In this document: in pieces, positions 31,511 to 45,457 of the stretch
Layout: each line of letters opens with the position of its first letter
Position numbering within the stretch: the first letter of the stretch is position 1
NCBI GenBank assembly: GCA_021821195.1
Contig: JAKACT010000004.1
Coordinates: 310,001 to 374,000, forward strand
Direction of reading: 5' to 3'
Length of the DNA stretch: 64,000 nucleotides
Origin: Pseudomonadota bacterium
GTDB taxonomy: Bacteria > Pseudomonadota > Gammaproteobacteria > Xanthomonadales > Xanthomonadaceae
The notes under the pieces: model-generated
Seen by the model: the letters and a program-made list of their open reading frames with translations, nothing else
Databases searched by the model: none
What the model was told of the DNA's origin: nothing
Made by a program: the position numbers and the translations under genes

Positions 31511-34162
31511 ATGAACACGCCAGCCAAGACCACCTCCGACATCCGCCGCGACTTCCTCGATTTCTTCGCCTCCAAGGGCCACACCATCGTGCCGTCCGCG
31601 CCGCTGGTGCCGGGCAATGACCCGACCCTGTTGTTCACCAATTCCGGCATGGTCCAGTTCAAGGACGTGTTCCTGGGCGCGGAGAAGCGCAGCTACGTGC
31701 GCGCGGCGGACGTGCAGCGCTGCCTGCGCGCGGGCGGCAAGCACAACGACCTGGACTCGGTGGGCTATACCGCGCGCCACCACACCTTCTTCGAGATGCT
31801 CGGCAACTGGTCGTTCGGCGACTACTTCAAGAAGGAGGCGATCGCCTGGGCCTGGGAATTGCTGACCGAGGTCTGGAAGCTCCCGAAGGAACGCCTGCTG
31901 GCCACCGTCTACCACACCGACGACGAGGCCTACGCGATCTGGCGCGATGACATCGGGCTGCCGGAAGACCGCATCATCCGCATCGGCGACAACAAGGGCG
32001 CGCCGTTCGCTTCCGACAATTTCTGGCAGATGGCCGATACCGGTCCCTGCGGTCCGTGCAGCGAGATCTTCTACGACCACGGCCCAAGCCACTTCGGCGG
32101 CCCCCCGGGCTCGCCCGACGAGGACGGCGACCGCTACATCGAGATCTGGAACAACGTCTTCATGCAGTTCGACCGCGCCGCGGACGGCACCCTGACGCCG
32201 CTGCCCGCGCCCTGCGTGGACACCGGCATGGGCCTGGAGCGCATTACCGCGATCCTGCAGCACGTGCATTCCAACTACGAGATCGACCTGTTCCAGGCGC
32301 TGATCAGGCACGCCGCGCAACTCACCGGCACCGCCGACCTCGAGAACAAGTCGCTGCGGGTGATCGCCGACCATATCCGCGCCTGCGCCTTCCTGATCGT
32401 CGACGGCGTGCTGCCGTCGAACGAGGGGCGCGGCTACGTGCTGCGCCGGATCATCCGCCGCGCCCTGCGCCACGGCTGGATGCTGGGCGTGCGCGAGCCG
32501 TTCTTCCACAAGTTGGTCGCCACGCTGGACGACCTGATGGGCGAGGCCTACCCGGTGCTGCGCGAGGGCCGCGCCACCGCCGAGCGTGCGCTCAAGGCCG
32601 AGGAGGAGCGCTTCGCCGAGACGCTGGATTCGGGCATGAAGATCTTCGAGGACGTGGCTGGCCGGGTCGACGACAAGGTCATCCCCGGCGTCGATGCGTT
32701 CCGCCTGTACGACACCTACGGCTTCCCGCTCGACCTCACCCAAGACATGGCGCGCGAGCGCGGGATGTCGGTGGACGTGGCCGGCTTCGATGCCGCGATG
32801 GAGCACCAGAAGGAAACCGCCCGTGCTGCCGGCAAGTTCGGTGGCGGCGTGCAGCTGCCGGCGGAGTTGGTCGCAAAGCTCGCGCCCACCGTGTTCCTCG
32901 GCTACGACGAACTGGCCGCAGGCAGCCTGCAAGTGCTGGCGCTGCTGAAGGACGGCAAGCCGGTGGAAGTGGTGGAGGCCGGCGATGACGCCATCGTCAT
33001 CCTCGACCGTACGCCGTTCTACGCCGAGTCGGGCGGCCAGGTTGGCGACACCGGCGACCTCGACGGTGTCGAGAGCCGCTTCAACGTCAACGACACGCTC
33101 AAGCTGGCCGGGCAGTTCCACGGCCACGCCGGCCGGCTGCAGTTCGGCCGCCTGCGCGTGGGCGACCACGTGCGCGGCCAGATCGATGCCGGCCGCCGTG
33201 GTGCCACCATCCTCAACCACAGCGCCACCCACCTGCTGCACGCCGCCCTGCGCAACGTACTGGGCGCGCATGTGCAGCAGAAGGGCTCGCTGGTCGCGCC
33301 GGACCGCCTGCGCTTCGACTTCTCGCATTTCCAGCCGGTGACCGCGGCCGAACTGGCCGAGGTCGAGCGCCGCGTCAATGCCGAGGTGCGCGCCAACCAC
33401 GAGGGCGAAGTGCGCCACATGGGCATGCAGGAAGCGCTGGATTTCGGCGCGATGGCGCTGTTCGGCGAGAAGTACGGCGAGCGCGTGCGCGTGCTGCGCT
33501 TCGGCCCGACCTCGACCGAACTGTGCGGCGGTACCCACGTCGGCCGCACCGGCGACATCGGCCTGTTCAAGATCGTGTCCGAAGGCGGCGTGTCCGCCGG
33601 CGTGCGCCGCATCGAGGCGGTCACCGGGCAGGGCGCGCTGGATTTCGTGGCCGAGCAAGAGCATCGCCTGCACGAAGCCGCGCAGCTGCTGGGCGGCAAT
33701 GCGGCCGACCTTTCCGGCAAGCTGCATGCGCTGCTCGACCGCCAGAAGAAGCTGGAACGCGAGGTCGAGGCACTCAAGGCCAAGGCCGCCTCCGGTGCCA
33801 CCAGTGACCTCGCATCGCAGGCGCAGGACATCGGCGGGATCAAGGTGCTGGCGGCGCGGCTGGAAGGGTTCGACGCCAAGGCGCTGCGCGATGCGATGGA
33901 CCGGCTCAAGCAGCAGCTGGGCGATGCGGTCGTGGTGCTGGCCGGGACCGAAGGTGGCAAGGCCGCGCTGGTGGCCGGCGTGTGCGGCGCGGCGCTGGGC
34001 AAGGTCAAGGCCGGCGACGTGCTCGGCGATGTTGCTCGCCAGGTCAATGGCAAGGGCGGCGGCCGTCCGGACATGGCGCAGGGTGGCGGCGAAGACGGCC
34101 CGGCACTGGTTGCCGCGCTGGAGGGCGTGCCGGCCAAGGTGCGCGAGGCACTGCAAGCATGA
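31511..34162 (+). CDS. alaS: Alanyl-tRNA synthetase
   Basis: [46 protein letters not shown]. Confidence 0.98.
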   Translation: MNTPAKTTSDIRRDFLDFFASKGHTIVPSAPLVPGNDPTLLFTNSGMVQFKDVFLGAEKRSYVRAADVQRCLRAGGKHNDLDSVGYTARHHTFFEMLGNWSFGDYFKKEAIAWAWELLTEVWKLPKERLLATVYHTDDEAYAIWRDDIGLPEDRIIRIGDNKGAPFASDNFWQMADTGPCGPCSEIFYDHGPSHFGGPPGSPDEDGDRYIEIWNNVFMQFDRAADGTLTPLPAPCVDTGMGLERITAILQHVHSNYEIDLFQALIRHAAQLTGTADLENKSLRVIADHIRACAFLIVDGVLPSNEGRGYVLRRIIRRALRHGWMLGVREPFFHKLVATLDDLMGEAYPVLREGRATAERALKAEEERFAETLDSGMKIFEDVAGRVDDKVIPGVDAFRLYDTYGFPLDLTQDMARERGMSVDVAGFDAAMEHQKETARAAGKFGGGVQLPAELVAKLAPTVFLGYDELAAGSLQVLALLKDGKPVEVVEAGDDAIVILDRTPFYAESGGQVGDTGDLDGVESRFNVNDTLKLAGQFHGHAGRLQFGRLRVGDHVRGQIDAGRRGATILNHSATHLLHAALRNVLGAHVQQKGSLVAPDRLRFDFSHFQPVTAAELAEVERRVNAEVRANHEGEVRHMGMQEALDFGAMALFGEKYGERVRVLRFGPTSTELCGGTHVGRTGDIGLFKIVSEGGVSAGVRRIEAVTGQGALDFVAEQEHRLHEAAQLLGGNAADLSGKLHALLDRQKKLEREVEALKAKAASGATSDLASQAQDIGGIKVLAARLEGFDAKALRDAMDRLKQQLGDAVVVLAGTEGGKAALVAGVCGAALGKVKAGDVLGDVARQVNGKGGGRPDMAQGGGEDGPALVAALEGVPAKVREALQA

Positions 34163-34290
34163 TGGGTGGGAGGGGTGCTTTGAGTTGGGTTGTGGAACTC
34201 GAAGCCGCGCCAGTATGATCGGGTGGACTGGATGCCTGCGCTCCCGTATGGTCGGCAGCGCATGAAAACCAGCGACAGGGGAGTTGCGCG

Positions 34291-34485
34291 ATGTTGATCT
34301 TGACCAGACGGGTAGGTGAAACCTTGATGATCGGGGATGCGATCACCGTCACCGTGCTCGGCGTCAAAGGCAACCAGGTGCGGATCGGCATCACCGCGCC
34401 CAAGGATGTCGCCGTGCACCGGGAGGAGATCTACCAGCGGATCCAAGGCGGCGAGGACAGCCGGGACGAAGAAAAGTCGTCCTGA
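34291..34485 (+). CDS. csrA: Carbon storage regulator CsrA
   Basis: [51 protein letters not shown]. Confidence 0.98.
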   Translation: MLILTRRVGETLMIGDAITVTVLGVKGNQVRIGITAPKDVAVHREEIYQRIQGGEDSRDEEKSS

Positions 34486-34540
34486 GGTTTGCCGGAACGC
34501 CTTATTGCCTGTATTCTTTCCGGCTCGCGTTTCGCCTCAC

Positions 34541-34633
34541 GGAGACTTGCCCGAGAGGCCGAAGGGGCTCCCCTGCTAAGGGAGTATGGGGTCAAAAGCT
34601 CCATCGAGGGTTCGAATCCCTCAGTCTCCGCCA
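34541..34633 (+). tRNA. tRNA-Ser(GCU), CCA encoded
   Basis: GGAGACT/AGTCTCC acceptor stem, anticodon arm CTCCC-CTGCTAA-GGGAG, long variable arm, GGTTCGAATCC T-loop. Confidence 0.95.
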
Positions 34634-34717
34634 TCGCGGCGAAACGTGAAGAACCTGCGCTGACACGGAAATTTTTTCGTTGACGCGCAACTAGCGGACC
34701 TGCATAATTCCGCTTCT

Positions 34718-34794
34718 GCGCCCGTAGCTCAGTTGGATAGAGCACCAGGCTACGAACTTGGGGGTCGGAGGTTCGAATCCTTCCGGGCGCGCCA
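34718..34794 (+). tRNA. tRNA-Arg(ACG), CCA encoded
   Basis: GCGCCCG...CGGGCGC acceptor, anticodon arm CCAGG-CTACGAA-CTTGG, GGTTCGAATCC T-loop. Confidence 0.96.
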
Positions 34795-34808
34795 CCTAAA
34801 ACGCATAA

Positions 34809-34840
34809 GGGTCAATGAGTTAGCGCTCATTGGCCCTTTT
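34809..34840 (+). terminator. Putative rho-independent terminator after tRNA-Arg
   Basis: GGGTCAATGAG-TTAGCG-CTCATTGGCCC (one G-U) followed by TTTT. Confidence 0.8.
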
Positions 34841-34872
34841 GCTTTTGGGGCTCCAGCCGGCCTCCGTGTCAG

Positions 34873-34894
34873 ATCCGTGCCACATCCGTGCCAC
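34873..34894. repeat. Perfect tandem duplication of 11-mer ATCCGTGCCAC
   Basis: ATCCGTGCCACATCCGTGCCAC, about 80 bp past the tRNA-Arg 3' end. Confidence 0.8.
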
Positions 34895-35099
34895 GTTGCT
34901 TGATCCGTCGAGACAGTGACGGCTTCAAGGGGTCATTCCGCTTGTTGGTCGTATGGCATGAGATGGGAAGGAGGCATCCTCAATCTGCGGTGAGTCTGGG
35001 GATCGGGCAGATAACGAGTTTCCATATGGTGAGCGGCTGCAAAATTCACACGTGCGGGTCACTTCGAGAGAGCCTGTTCTGAGCAAGCGGAATTTGTTG

Positions 35100-35117
35100 C
35101 AGGGTTCTAGAATCCTG
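35100..35117. promoter_or_regulatory. Candidate operator palindrome upstream of defence operon
   Basis: CAGGGTTCTAGAATCCTG, palindromic apart from one mismatched pair, 17 nt before the first ORF. Confidence 0.4.
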
Positions 35118-35134
35118 TAAGTCCGTGAAAGGGA

Positions 35135-38677
<3,543 letters not shown>

Positions 38678-38699
38678 GCTTTGCTGCGGCACAAAAAGA

Positions 38700-38745
38700 G
38701 ACGCCCGCTTGTGGCGGGCGTCGGGCCGGAGATGCTATCTCCGGC
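38700..38745. other. Two adjacent perfect 9-bp hairpins in intergenic gap
   Basis: GACGCCCGC-TTGTG-GCGGGCGTC (38700-38722) and GCCGGAGAT-GCT-ATCTCCGGC (38725-38745); AAAAAGA precedes the first, so it could terminate minus-strand transcription. Confidence 0.6.
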
Positions 38746-38827
38746 GGGGCTGCGCGATGATAGCGCCTGCCTTCTACGTTGGCGAGCGTATGCGCGCCGC
38801 AACCGGGGATTCTTCGAGGTTCGGTAC

Positions 38828-40261
38828 ATGAACAGCAACACCAAAAGCATGCCTGCATTGCGGGTCGATCGCTTGGCACTACGCAACTTCCGTTGCTTCC
38901 CCGAGATTTCGATCAACTTCCACGAACAGCTGACGGTCATCGTCGCCAGCAACGGGCAGGGCAAGACCGCCGTTCTGGATGCTGTTGCGATTGCGCTCGG
39001 GCCGTTTGTCGGCGCATTCGACGATGGCAAGGATCGGGCATTCGAGCGTGACGATATCCGGTTGGTCTGGACGGGGGCGGGTAACCGGATGGAGCTGGCT
39101 GATGGCGGGGTGGCCCTTGAGGTCGCGGGTGTTGTGGAGTACCGGAGTGCGTCTTGGAAGCGCCAGTTGGCAGGCCCGAAATCCCGTACCACACGTAAGG
39201 ATGCCCAGGCGCTGACGGATGCAGGCAAGAAACTGCAGAGCGTGGTGCGACAAGAAGTCGAGGTGGAGGCAGGGGCTACAGGGGCCTGCCTGCCGCTGGT
39301 GGCGTACTACCCGACAGATCGACTCTGGAACATCCGCCGCCTTCCGTACAAGAAGTTGCCGCGCACGTCCCGCATGGTGGGGTACACCCATTGCCTTGAG
39401 TCGGGCTCCGACTTCCACTTGATGGCGGACTGGTTCCGTTACTGGAGCGTCAATTCGCTCAACAGGCGCCTCAAGGCGCAGCAGGAAGGTCGGGCAATGC
39501 TGCCAGGCGAGTTCGATCATGCACTGGAAGCGGTGCGCAATGCGATCCATCTGTGCTTGAAGCCATCTGGCTGGGGCGACATGGATTACAGCTTGGAGCG
39601 CGAGGAAATCGTCGCTCGTCATCCGCTGCATGGCGAGTTGCCCGTGGGCATGTTGAGTGACGGTATCCGCAGCATGCTGACGCTGGTGGCGGACATCGCG
39701 TTTCGCATGGTCAAGCTCAATCCGAATCTGGGGCCGTACGCCGCGACACATACAGATGGAGTCGTGCTGATCGACGAAGTGGATATGCATCTACATCCAT
39801 CGTGGCAGCAGACGGTGCTTGGGTCACTGCGCGAGGCCTTCCCTCGTGTTCAGTTCATCGTGACTACGCATAGCCCTCAGGTCTTGACGTCCGTGCCCGC
39901 CGAGTGCATTCGCCTACTACAGCGCGACGTCGATAGTGAAACAGGAAAGCCATTGGTGGGCGTCCAAGAGTTCCACGTGCAGACGCAGGGCGTGGCCAGT
40001 TCGACGGTTATGGCCGAAGTGATGGATACGGATCCGGTGCCGGATATCGAGCCTGCGCAATGGCTCAGTCGCTACACGGCGTTGATTGAGCAATCCGGCC
40101 AGGGCTCGCCCGAGGGACTTGCCCTGAAGACCAAGTTGGTTGATCACTTTGGTGAAAGTCACCCGCTGATGATGGAGGCCGAGCGCCTCATCAGGTTGCA
40201 GGCTTATCGCGCGACCCTGCACGCGAAGAAGGGCGCAGGTTCAGTGGACGGTGGGGCTTGA
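38828..40261 (+). CDS. AAA ATPase, PtuA-like (Septu)
   Basis: LRVDRLALRNFRCFPEISINFHEQLTVIVASNGQGKTAVLDAVAIALG; Walker B VVLIDEVDMHLHPSWQQ; TTHSPQVL; followed by PtuB-like HNH gene. Confidence 0.75.
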   Translation: MNSNTKSMPALRVDRLALRNFRCFPEISINFHEQLTVIVASNGQGKTAVLDAVAIALGPFVGAFDDGKDRAFERDDIRLVWTGAGNRMELADGGVALEVAGVVEYRSASWKRQLAGPKSRTTRKDAQALTDAGKKLQSVVRQEVEVEAGATGACLPLVAYYPTDRLWNIRRLPYKKLPRTSRMVGYTHCLESGSDFHLMADWFRYWSVNSLNRRLKAQQEGRAMLPGEFDHALEAVRNAIHLCLKPSGWGDMDYSLEREEIVARHPLHGELPVGMLSDGIRSMLTLVADIAFRMVKLNPNLGPYAATHTDGVVLIDEVDMHLHPSWQQTVLGSLREAFPRVQFIVTTHSPQVLTSVPAECIRLLQRDVDSETGKPLVGVQEFHVQTQGVASSTVMAEVMDTDPVPDIEPAQWLSRYTALIEQSGQGSPEGLALKTKLVDHFGESHPLMMEAERLIRLQAYRATLHAKKGAGSVDGGA

Positions 40262-40265
40262 CCGG

Positions 40266-40916
40266 ATGCACCGGTTGAACCGTGGCGCTGCGCCGGCGTG
40301 TCTTGCGGGCTACCAGTACGGAGTCCACCAATGGGCCAACGGTATTCCAGCATCACCCGAAAAGGCGGAGATCTGGACGTGTCTGGAGGGCATGCAGCAG
40401 AGCCGTTGCGCCTACTGCGAAGCAGCTCTGGTTGATGGCGACAAACACATCGAGCATTTCCGCCAGCGTTCCAGGCACCCGGCCGGCACTTTTGACTGGA
40501 CCAACCTATTCGGCTCCTGCAACAGGAAGGACACCTGTGGCAAGCACAAGGACAGTTGCGGCCTGTACAACCATGCAGACCTGTTGAAGCCAGATGTCGA
40601 TGATCCTGACGACTTCCTCGTGTTCGTCAGCGATGGAACCATCGTCGCAAGAGAGGGGTTGCAGCCGAACCAGCGGAATCGCGCTACAGAAACACTCCGC
40701 GTGTTGAACCTGGACGCCGAGCACGGTGCGCTGCGACACATGCGCAAGCAGGCAGCGGCGGGCTACCTGCAGATGGCGGAAGAGTTCCGCCAGTTTTCCA
40801 CCGAGTTTGATGAAGCCGAGTGGCGGCCGTTGCTGGAACAGGAGCTTGCTGCTATTGCCCAACTACCCTTTGTGACGGTGATCCGCCACGCACTGATCGG
40901 AAACAGATTGACCTGA
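40266..40916 (+). CDS. HNH endonuclease, PtuB-like (TIGR02646-type)
   Basis: [14 protein letters not shown]-terminus; [38 protein letters not shown]...CGKHKD. Confidence 0.82.
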   Translation: MHRLNRGAAPACLAGYQYGVHQWANGIPASPEKAEIWTCLEGMQQSRCAYCEAALVDGDKHIEHFRQRSRHPAGTFDWTNLFGSCNRKDTCGKHKDSCGLYNHADLLKPDVDDPDDFLVFVSDGTIVAREGLQPNQRNRATETLRVLNLDAEHGALRHMRKQAAAGYLQMAEEFRQFSTEFDEAEWRPLLEQELAAIAQLPFVTVIRHALIGNRLT

Positions 40917-43828
40917 TGGATGACATCCGTTCCCCAAAGAAACTCATCGAAGTCGCCCTCCCGCTCGACGACATCAACGCCGCCGCGGCGCGCGAGAAGT
41001 CGATCCGGCATGGCCATCCCAGCACGCTGCATCTGTGGTGGGCGCGGCGTCCACTGGCGGCGGCGCGTGCGGTGCTGTTCGCGCAGATGGTCAACGATCC
41101 AGGCTACGAGACAGGCAAGGGTTTCACCCGCGGGGTGAACAAGAAGGAGGCCACGCGTGAGCGTGAGCGCCTGTTCGACATCATCCGCGAGCTGGTGAAG
41201 TGGGAGAACACCAACAACGAGGAAGTCCTGGAACGGGCGCGAGCGGAGATCCGCAAGAGCTGGGGGGAGACCTGCGAACTCAACAAGAAGCACCCGCAGG
41301 CGGTCGAACTGTTCAACCCGGCCAAGCTGCCCGCCTTCCATGACCCGTTCGCGGGCGGTGGTGCCATTCCGCTGGAAGCGCAGCGGCTGGGCCTGGAGAG
41401 CCATGCCAGCGACTTGAACCCGGTGGCGGTGCTGATCAACAAGGCGATGATCGAGATCCCGCCGAAGTTCACAGGCCGCAAGCCGGTGGGGCCGGTGCCT
41501 GCCGGCGAGAAGCAGACAAAGATGGCCGAAGACTGGTCCGGCGCGCGAGGCCTGGCCGAGGACGTGCGCCGCTACGGCCACTGGATGCGCGAGGAAGCGC
41601 ACAAGCGCATCGGCCATCTGTATCCGCAGGTGGAGATCACCGCGGAGATGGCCAAGACCCGGCCGGACCTGAAGCAATACATCGGCCAGAAGCTGACCGT
41701 CATCGCGTGGCTGTGGGCGCGCACGGTGCGCAGCCCCAATCCGGCTTACTCCAGCGTGCAGGTGCCGCTGGCGTCCACGTTCATGCTGTCCACCAAGGCC
41801 GGCAAGGAGGCGTGGGTGGAGCCGGTGGTGGAAGGCAGCAGCTATCGGTTCGAGGTGCAGGTGGCGGATGGCAAACGCAAGCCGCCGGCCAGTGCGAAGG
41901 CGGGCACCAAGCTGGCGCGTGGCGCGAACTTCCGCTGTCTGGTGTCGGATACGCCGGTCGAGCCAGACTACATCAAGGCAGAAGGCGTGGCGGGTCGAAT
42001 GGGCCAGCGATTGATGGCCGTGGTGGCCGAAGGTCAGCGCGGCCGTGTCTATCTGTCGCCGAACGATGCCATGCAGGCGTTGGCCGAGAGCGCCAAGCCA
42101 GAATGGAAGCCGGAAACACCACTGCCGGATGACCCGCGCAACTTCTGGACGCTGAGCTACGGCCTGTCGAAGTTCGGCGACCTGTTCACCCCGCGCCAGC
42201 TCGTCGCGCTGAACACCTTCTCCGATCTGGTGGGTGAAGCGCGGAAGAAGGTTCGCGCCGACGCCGTGAAGAGCGGCATGGCCGATGACGGTCGTGGGCT
42301 GGATGCCGGTGGTGATGGTGCGACGGCGTATGCGGAGGCCGTGGCTGTCTACCTTGCTTTCGCTCTAGACAAGTCGAGCGACTACTGGTCCTCAATCTGT
42401 AGCTGGCATAACTCCGGCGAGAAGATGCGGAACACGTTCGGACGCCAGGCAATCCCTATGACATGGGACTACACCGAAGCCAACCCATTCTGTGATTCGA
42501 CTGGTAACTGGATTGCGATGGTGGACTGGTCATCTAGAGCGGTGGCAACTGTTCCAGCACTGGGTGAAGGCCGGGCGCAGCAGGACAGCGCGCAGACTCA
42601 GGCGATATCGACCGCGAAAGTCGTATCCACCGATCCTCCGTACTACGACAACATCGGCTATGCCGACCTGTCGGACTTCTTCTACGTCTGGATGCGCCGC
42701 CCGCTGCGCGGCACCTTCCCGTCACTGTTCGCCACCGTTGCCGTGCCGAAAGCAGAGGAGCTTGTTGCCACGCCCTACCGGCACGGTGGCAAAGAAGGCG
42801 CGGAGCGGTTCTTCCTCGACGGCATGACTGCGGCCATGCACAACATCGCCGACAAGGCGCATGGTGCGTTTCCGGTCACGATCTACTACGCCTTCAAGCA
42901 ATCCGATACCGGCGCAGACGGCACCGCATCCACAGGCTGGGAAACCTTTATCGCGGCGGTTTTGCGCGCCGGTTTCGCCATCCATGGCACCTGGCCCATG
43001 CGCACCGAGCTCGGCAACCGCATGATCGGCAGCGGCACCAATGCGCTGGCCTCCAGCATCATCCTGGTCTGCCGCCGTCGCCCGGACGACGCCCCGCAGA
43101 TCCCGCGCCGCGAGTTCCAGCGCGAGTTGAAGGAGGTGCTGGGCGAGGCGCTGGAAGCCATGCTCGGCGGCGCCGATGGCGCCTCGCCCATCGCGCCCGT
43201 GGATCTGGCCCAGGCCGCCATCGGCCCCGGCATGGGCGTGTTCTCGCAGTACGCCGCCGTGTTGGAATCGAACGGCGAGCCGATGAGCGTGAAGACCGCG
43301 CTGATGCTGATCAACCGCCAGGTGGACGAAGTGCTGGGCGGCGAGACCTTCGACGCCGACACCAACTTCTGCCTGGGCTGGTTCGACGAGGTCGGCTTCG
43401 GCACCGGCGCCTTCGGCAACGCCGACGTGCTGGCCCGCGCCAAGGCCACCAGCGTGGACGCGGTGAAGCATGCCGGCGTGCTGGCCTCCGACGGCGGCAA
43501 GGTGCGCCTGTTGAAGCCGGACGAATACCCGGCGGACTGGGACCCGCAAGCCGACAGCCGCACGCCGGTGTGGGAAGCCCTGCACCAGCTAATCCGTGCC
43601 TACAACGCCGGCGGCGAGAGCGCCGCCGGCATGTTGTTAGCGCGTATGCCCGAGAAGTCCGGCGACATCCGCCGTCTGTCCTACTGGCTCTACAACGCCT
43701 GCGCCGAACGCAAGAAGCTGCCGGAAGAAGCCCGCGCCTACAACGAATTGATCACCGCCTGGCACGCCATTGAAGCCGCAAGCCACGATGCGGGGCATAT
43801 CAACGTGCAGGGGAGCCTGGACGTCTGA
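40916..43828 (+). CDS. DUF1156-type adenine-specific DNA methyltransferase
   Basis: [97 protein letters not shown] overlap with previous gene. Confidence 0.92.
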   Translation: MDDIRSPKKLIEVALPLDDINAAAAREKSIRHGHPSTLHLWWARRPLAAARAVLFAQMVNDPGYETGKGFTRGVNKKEATRERERLFDIIRELVKWENTNNEEVLERARAEIRKSWGETCELNKKHPQAVELFNPAKLPAFHDPFAGGGAIPLEAQRLGLESHASDLNPVAVLINKAMIEIPPKFTGRKPVGPVPAGEKQTKMAEDWSGARGLAEDVRRYGHWMREEAHKRIGHLYPQVEITAEMAKTRPDLKQYIGQKLTVIAWLWARTVRSPNPAYSSVQVPLASTFMLSTKAGKEAWVEPVVEGSSYRFEVQVADGKRKPPASAKAGTKLARGANFRCLVSDTPVEPDYIKAEGVAGRMGQRLMAVVAEGQRGRVYLSPNDAMQALAESAKPEWKPETPLPDDPRNFWTLSYGLSKFGDLFTPRQLVALNTFSDLVGEARKKVRADAVKSGMADDGRGLDAGGDGATAYAEAVAVYLAFALDKSSDYWSSICSWHNSGEKMRNTFGRQAIPMTWDYTEANPFCDSTGNWIAMVDWSSRAVATVPALGEGRAQQDSAQTQAISTAKVVSTDPPYYDNIGYADLSDFFYVWMRRPLRGTFPSLFATVAVPKAEELVATPYRHGGKEGAERFFLDGMTAAMHNIADKAHGAFPVTIYYAFKQSDTGADGTASTGWETFIAAVLRAGFAIHGTWPMRTELGNRMIGSGTNALASSIILVCRRRPDDAPQIPRREFQRELKEVLGEALEAMLGGADGASPIAPVDLAQAAIGPGMGVFSQYAAVLESNGEPMSVKTALMLINRQVDEVLGGETFDADTNFCLGWFDEVGFGTGAFGNADVLARAKATSVDAVKHAGVLASDGGKVRLLKPDEYPADWDPQADSRTPVWEALHQLIRAYNAGGESAAGMLLARMPEKSGDIRRLSYWLYNACAERKKLPEEARAYNELITAWHAIEAASHDAGHINVQGSLDV

Positions 43829-44388
43829 TGGCCACCTGCCGCTACTTCGCCTACGGCTCCAACATGCTGCGCGAGCGGCTGGTGGCGCGTGTGTCCACGG
43901 CGGAGGGCGTGGCGGTGGGCGTGGCGCGCGATTACCGGCTCGACTTCGCCAAGATCAGCGTGGATGGCTCCGGCAAGGGCGACATGGTGGCGAGTCCTGG
44001 CGATGAGGTCTGGGGCGTGCTGTATGAGTTAGATGCTGACCAAAAGGCGGCACTCGACGAGCACGAAGGCAGGCACTACCGGGCACGAGAGATTGTCGTG
44101 TCCACGCCATCCGGCGACCAAGCGGCATGGGCGTACGTGGCGGAGCCGCACAGGCGGGATCCGTCGAAGGTGCCCTACGACTGGTATGTGGCACTAATCG
44201 TTGCGGGGGCGCGACAGGGCGGCTTGCCAGAGCCGTACGTCCAGGCACTGGAAGCCACCCCTTTTCATGTGCATGGCGATGAAGACTGGAAAGAACGGAA
44301 GAATGCAATAGCTGCGCTGGCAGCAGCAGGAATGACGGGCGTGCTGGATGAGGTCCGGCAGCGTGCGGTGTTGACCACAGGGGGATAG
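43828..44388 (+). CDS. Gamma-glutamylcyclotransferase-like (GGCT/AIG2 fold) protein
   Basis: [39 protein letters not shown]; 1-nt overlap with methylase stop. Confidence 0.82.
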   Translation: MATCRYFAYGSNMLRERLVARVSTAEGVAVGVARDYRLDFAKISVDGSGKGDMVASPGDEVWGVLYELDADQKAALDEHEGRHYRAREIVVSTPSGDQAAWAYVAEPHRRDPSKVPYDWYVALIVAGARQGGLPEPYVQALEATPFHVHGDEDWKERKNAIAALAAAGMTGVLDEVRQRAVLTTGG

Positions 44389-44391
44389 ATC

Positions 44392-44958
44392 ATGGCCGTT
44401 GAGATCGAAGTCGAGAACATCACGCCGTACTTGAAGGATTGGGAGCCGCAGGACTTCCTGTCCCGCAAGTACAAGTCGCAGCCTGCGTTGCCCATCCGCG
44501 GCGGCTGGGGCTACTCGGAAGCGGATGCCGTGGTGATCGACAGGTCGCACCCCGCAGCAGCCAACTTCCAGCCGTTCAACGGCGTCGAGGTCGAGCACAT
44601 CTTCGCCAGGCTCCGCATGTACGAAGAGCTGATCGGCTGCCGTCCCGAAGGGAAGCAGCATGCGGGCACTCAGATCAAGCTGAAAAAGCAGAGCCTGAGA
44701 GGTGGCGAGGACGGCAAGAAGTACGACGTGATGGAGTTCGATATCACGGCGCTACCGCTGGAAGTCTGGGAAGCACTGAAAGCCGAGTGGGAAGGACCAC
44801 AGGGTATCCGGTCGCCCGACTTCGACCAAGAAGACCATTTCCGCCGTCGCGACGAAGCAACCGTGCACTACGTGGGTGAGTACTGGTTCGAGATTTCGAG
44901 CTTCTTCGGCAAGTACGGCGATGACGAAGGTGCCGGTGCAAGCGGGAGCCGAGCATGA
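44392..44958 (+). CDS. Hypothetical protein in defence operon
   Basis: 188-aa ORF tightly packed between neighbours; no recognised motif. Confidence 0.7.
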   Translation: MAVEIEVENITPYLKDWEPQDFLSRKYKSQPALPIRGGWGYSEADAVVIDRSHPAAANFQPFNGVEVEHIFARLRMYEELIGCRPEGKQHAGTQIKLKKQSLRGGEDGKKYDVMEFDITALPLEVWEALKAEWEGPQGIRSPDFDQEDHFRRRDEATVHYVGEYWFEISSFFGKYGDDEGAGASGSRA

Positions 44959-45434
44959 AATACGTGCTGCTGGCATTCCTCATGCTGGTTTCCAGCGCGG
45001 TAACGGCCGGGGACTACGATCTATCCGTGACCCGAAAGGGGTCCAACCTGTACAAGGTGGATGGCAAGGACATCTACATCCACACCCGCTACTGCCACGA
45101 GTACGTGTACAGCGAGGACTCTCTGCTGCGAATGTCAGGTATGAGCGGCAAGATCGTGTTCATCGACGAGGGGTCGAGCTGCGATGTGAAGGCGGTCTTT
45201 GGCGATAGCGGTGCATCACCAGGCAAGTACAAGGTGTCCGTCAGCCGCGAGGATGATGACTGGTACGAAGTGTTCGGCACGGACACCTTCATCAAGACCA
45301 GTGCGTGCCTGAGCCTGGCGCTCATGGAGGACGCAATCCTGAATCTGTCTGGCCCGGGATACGGCTCCCTGTACTTCATCGATGACGACGATGACTGCAT
45401 GGTCGAAGGCGTCTATTCCAAGTTGCGCCTTTGA
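44955..45434 (+). CDS. Secreted protein with two tandem ~65-aa repeats, each with two Cys
   Basis: Signal peptide MKYVLLAFLMLVSSAVTA; repeats GDYDLSVTRKGSNLYKVDGKDIYIHTRYC...FIDEGSSCDVKAVF and GKYKVSVSREDDDWYEVFGTDTFIKTSAC...FIDDDDDCMVEGVY. Confidence 0.75.
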   Translation: MKYVLLAFLMLVSSAVTAGDYDLSVTRKGSNLYKVDGKDIYIHTRYCHEYVYSEDSLLRMSGMSGKIVFIDEGSSCDVKAVFGDSGASPGKYKVSVSREDDDWYEVFGTDTFIKTSACLSLALMEDAILNLSGPGYGSLYFIDDDDDCMVEGVYSKLRL

Positions 45435-45457
45435 TACCGAGAACTGAACCATGACCA

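Noticed and set aside
31235-34156. 973-aa minus-strand ORF antisense to alaS
   Set aside because: High-GC shadow ORF; alaS on plus strand is unequivocal
34814-34833. Shared 9-mer GAGTTAGCG with the palindrome at 51863 as att repeat
   Set aside because: Only 9 bp, each copy explained by a separate hairpin; likely chance
38678-38827. Retron ncRNA (msr/msd) upstream of the PtuAB-like pair
   Set aside because: No reverse transcriptase gene nearby; hairpins are short and simple, so a retron call is unsupported
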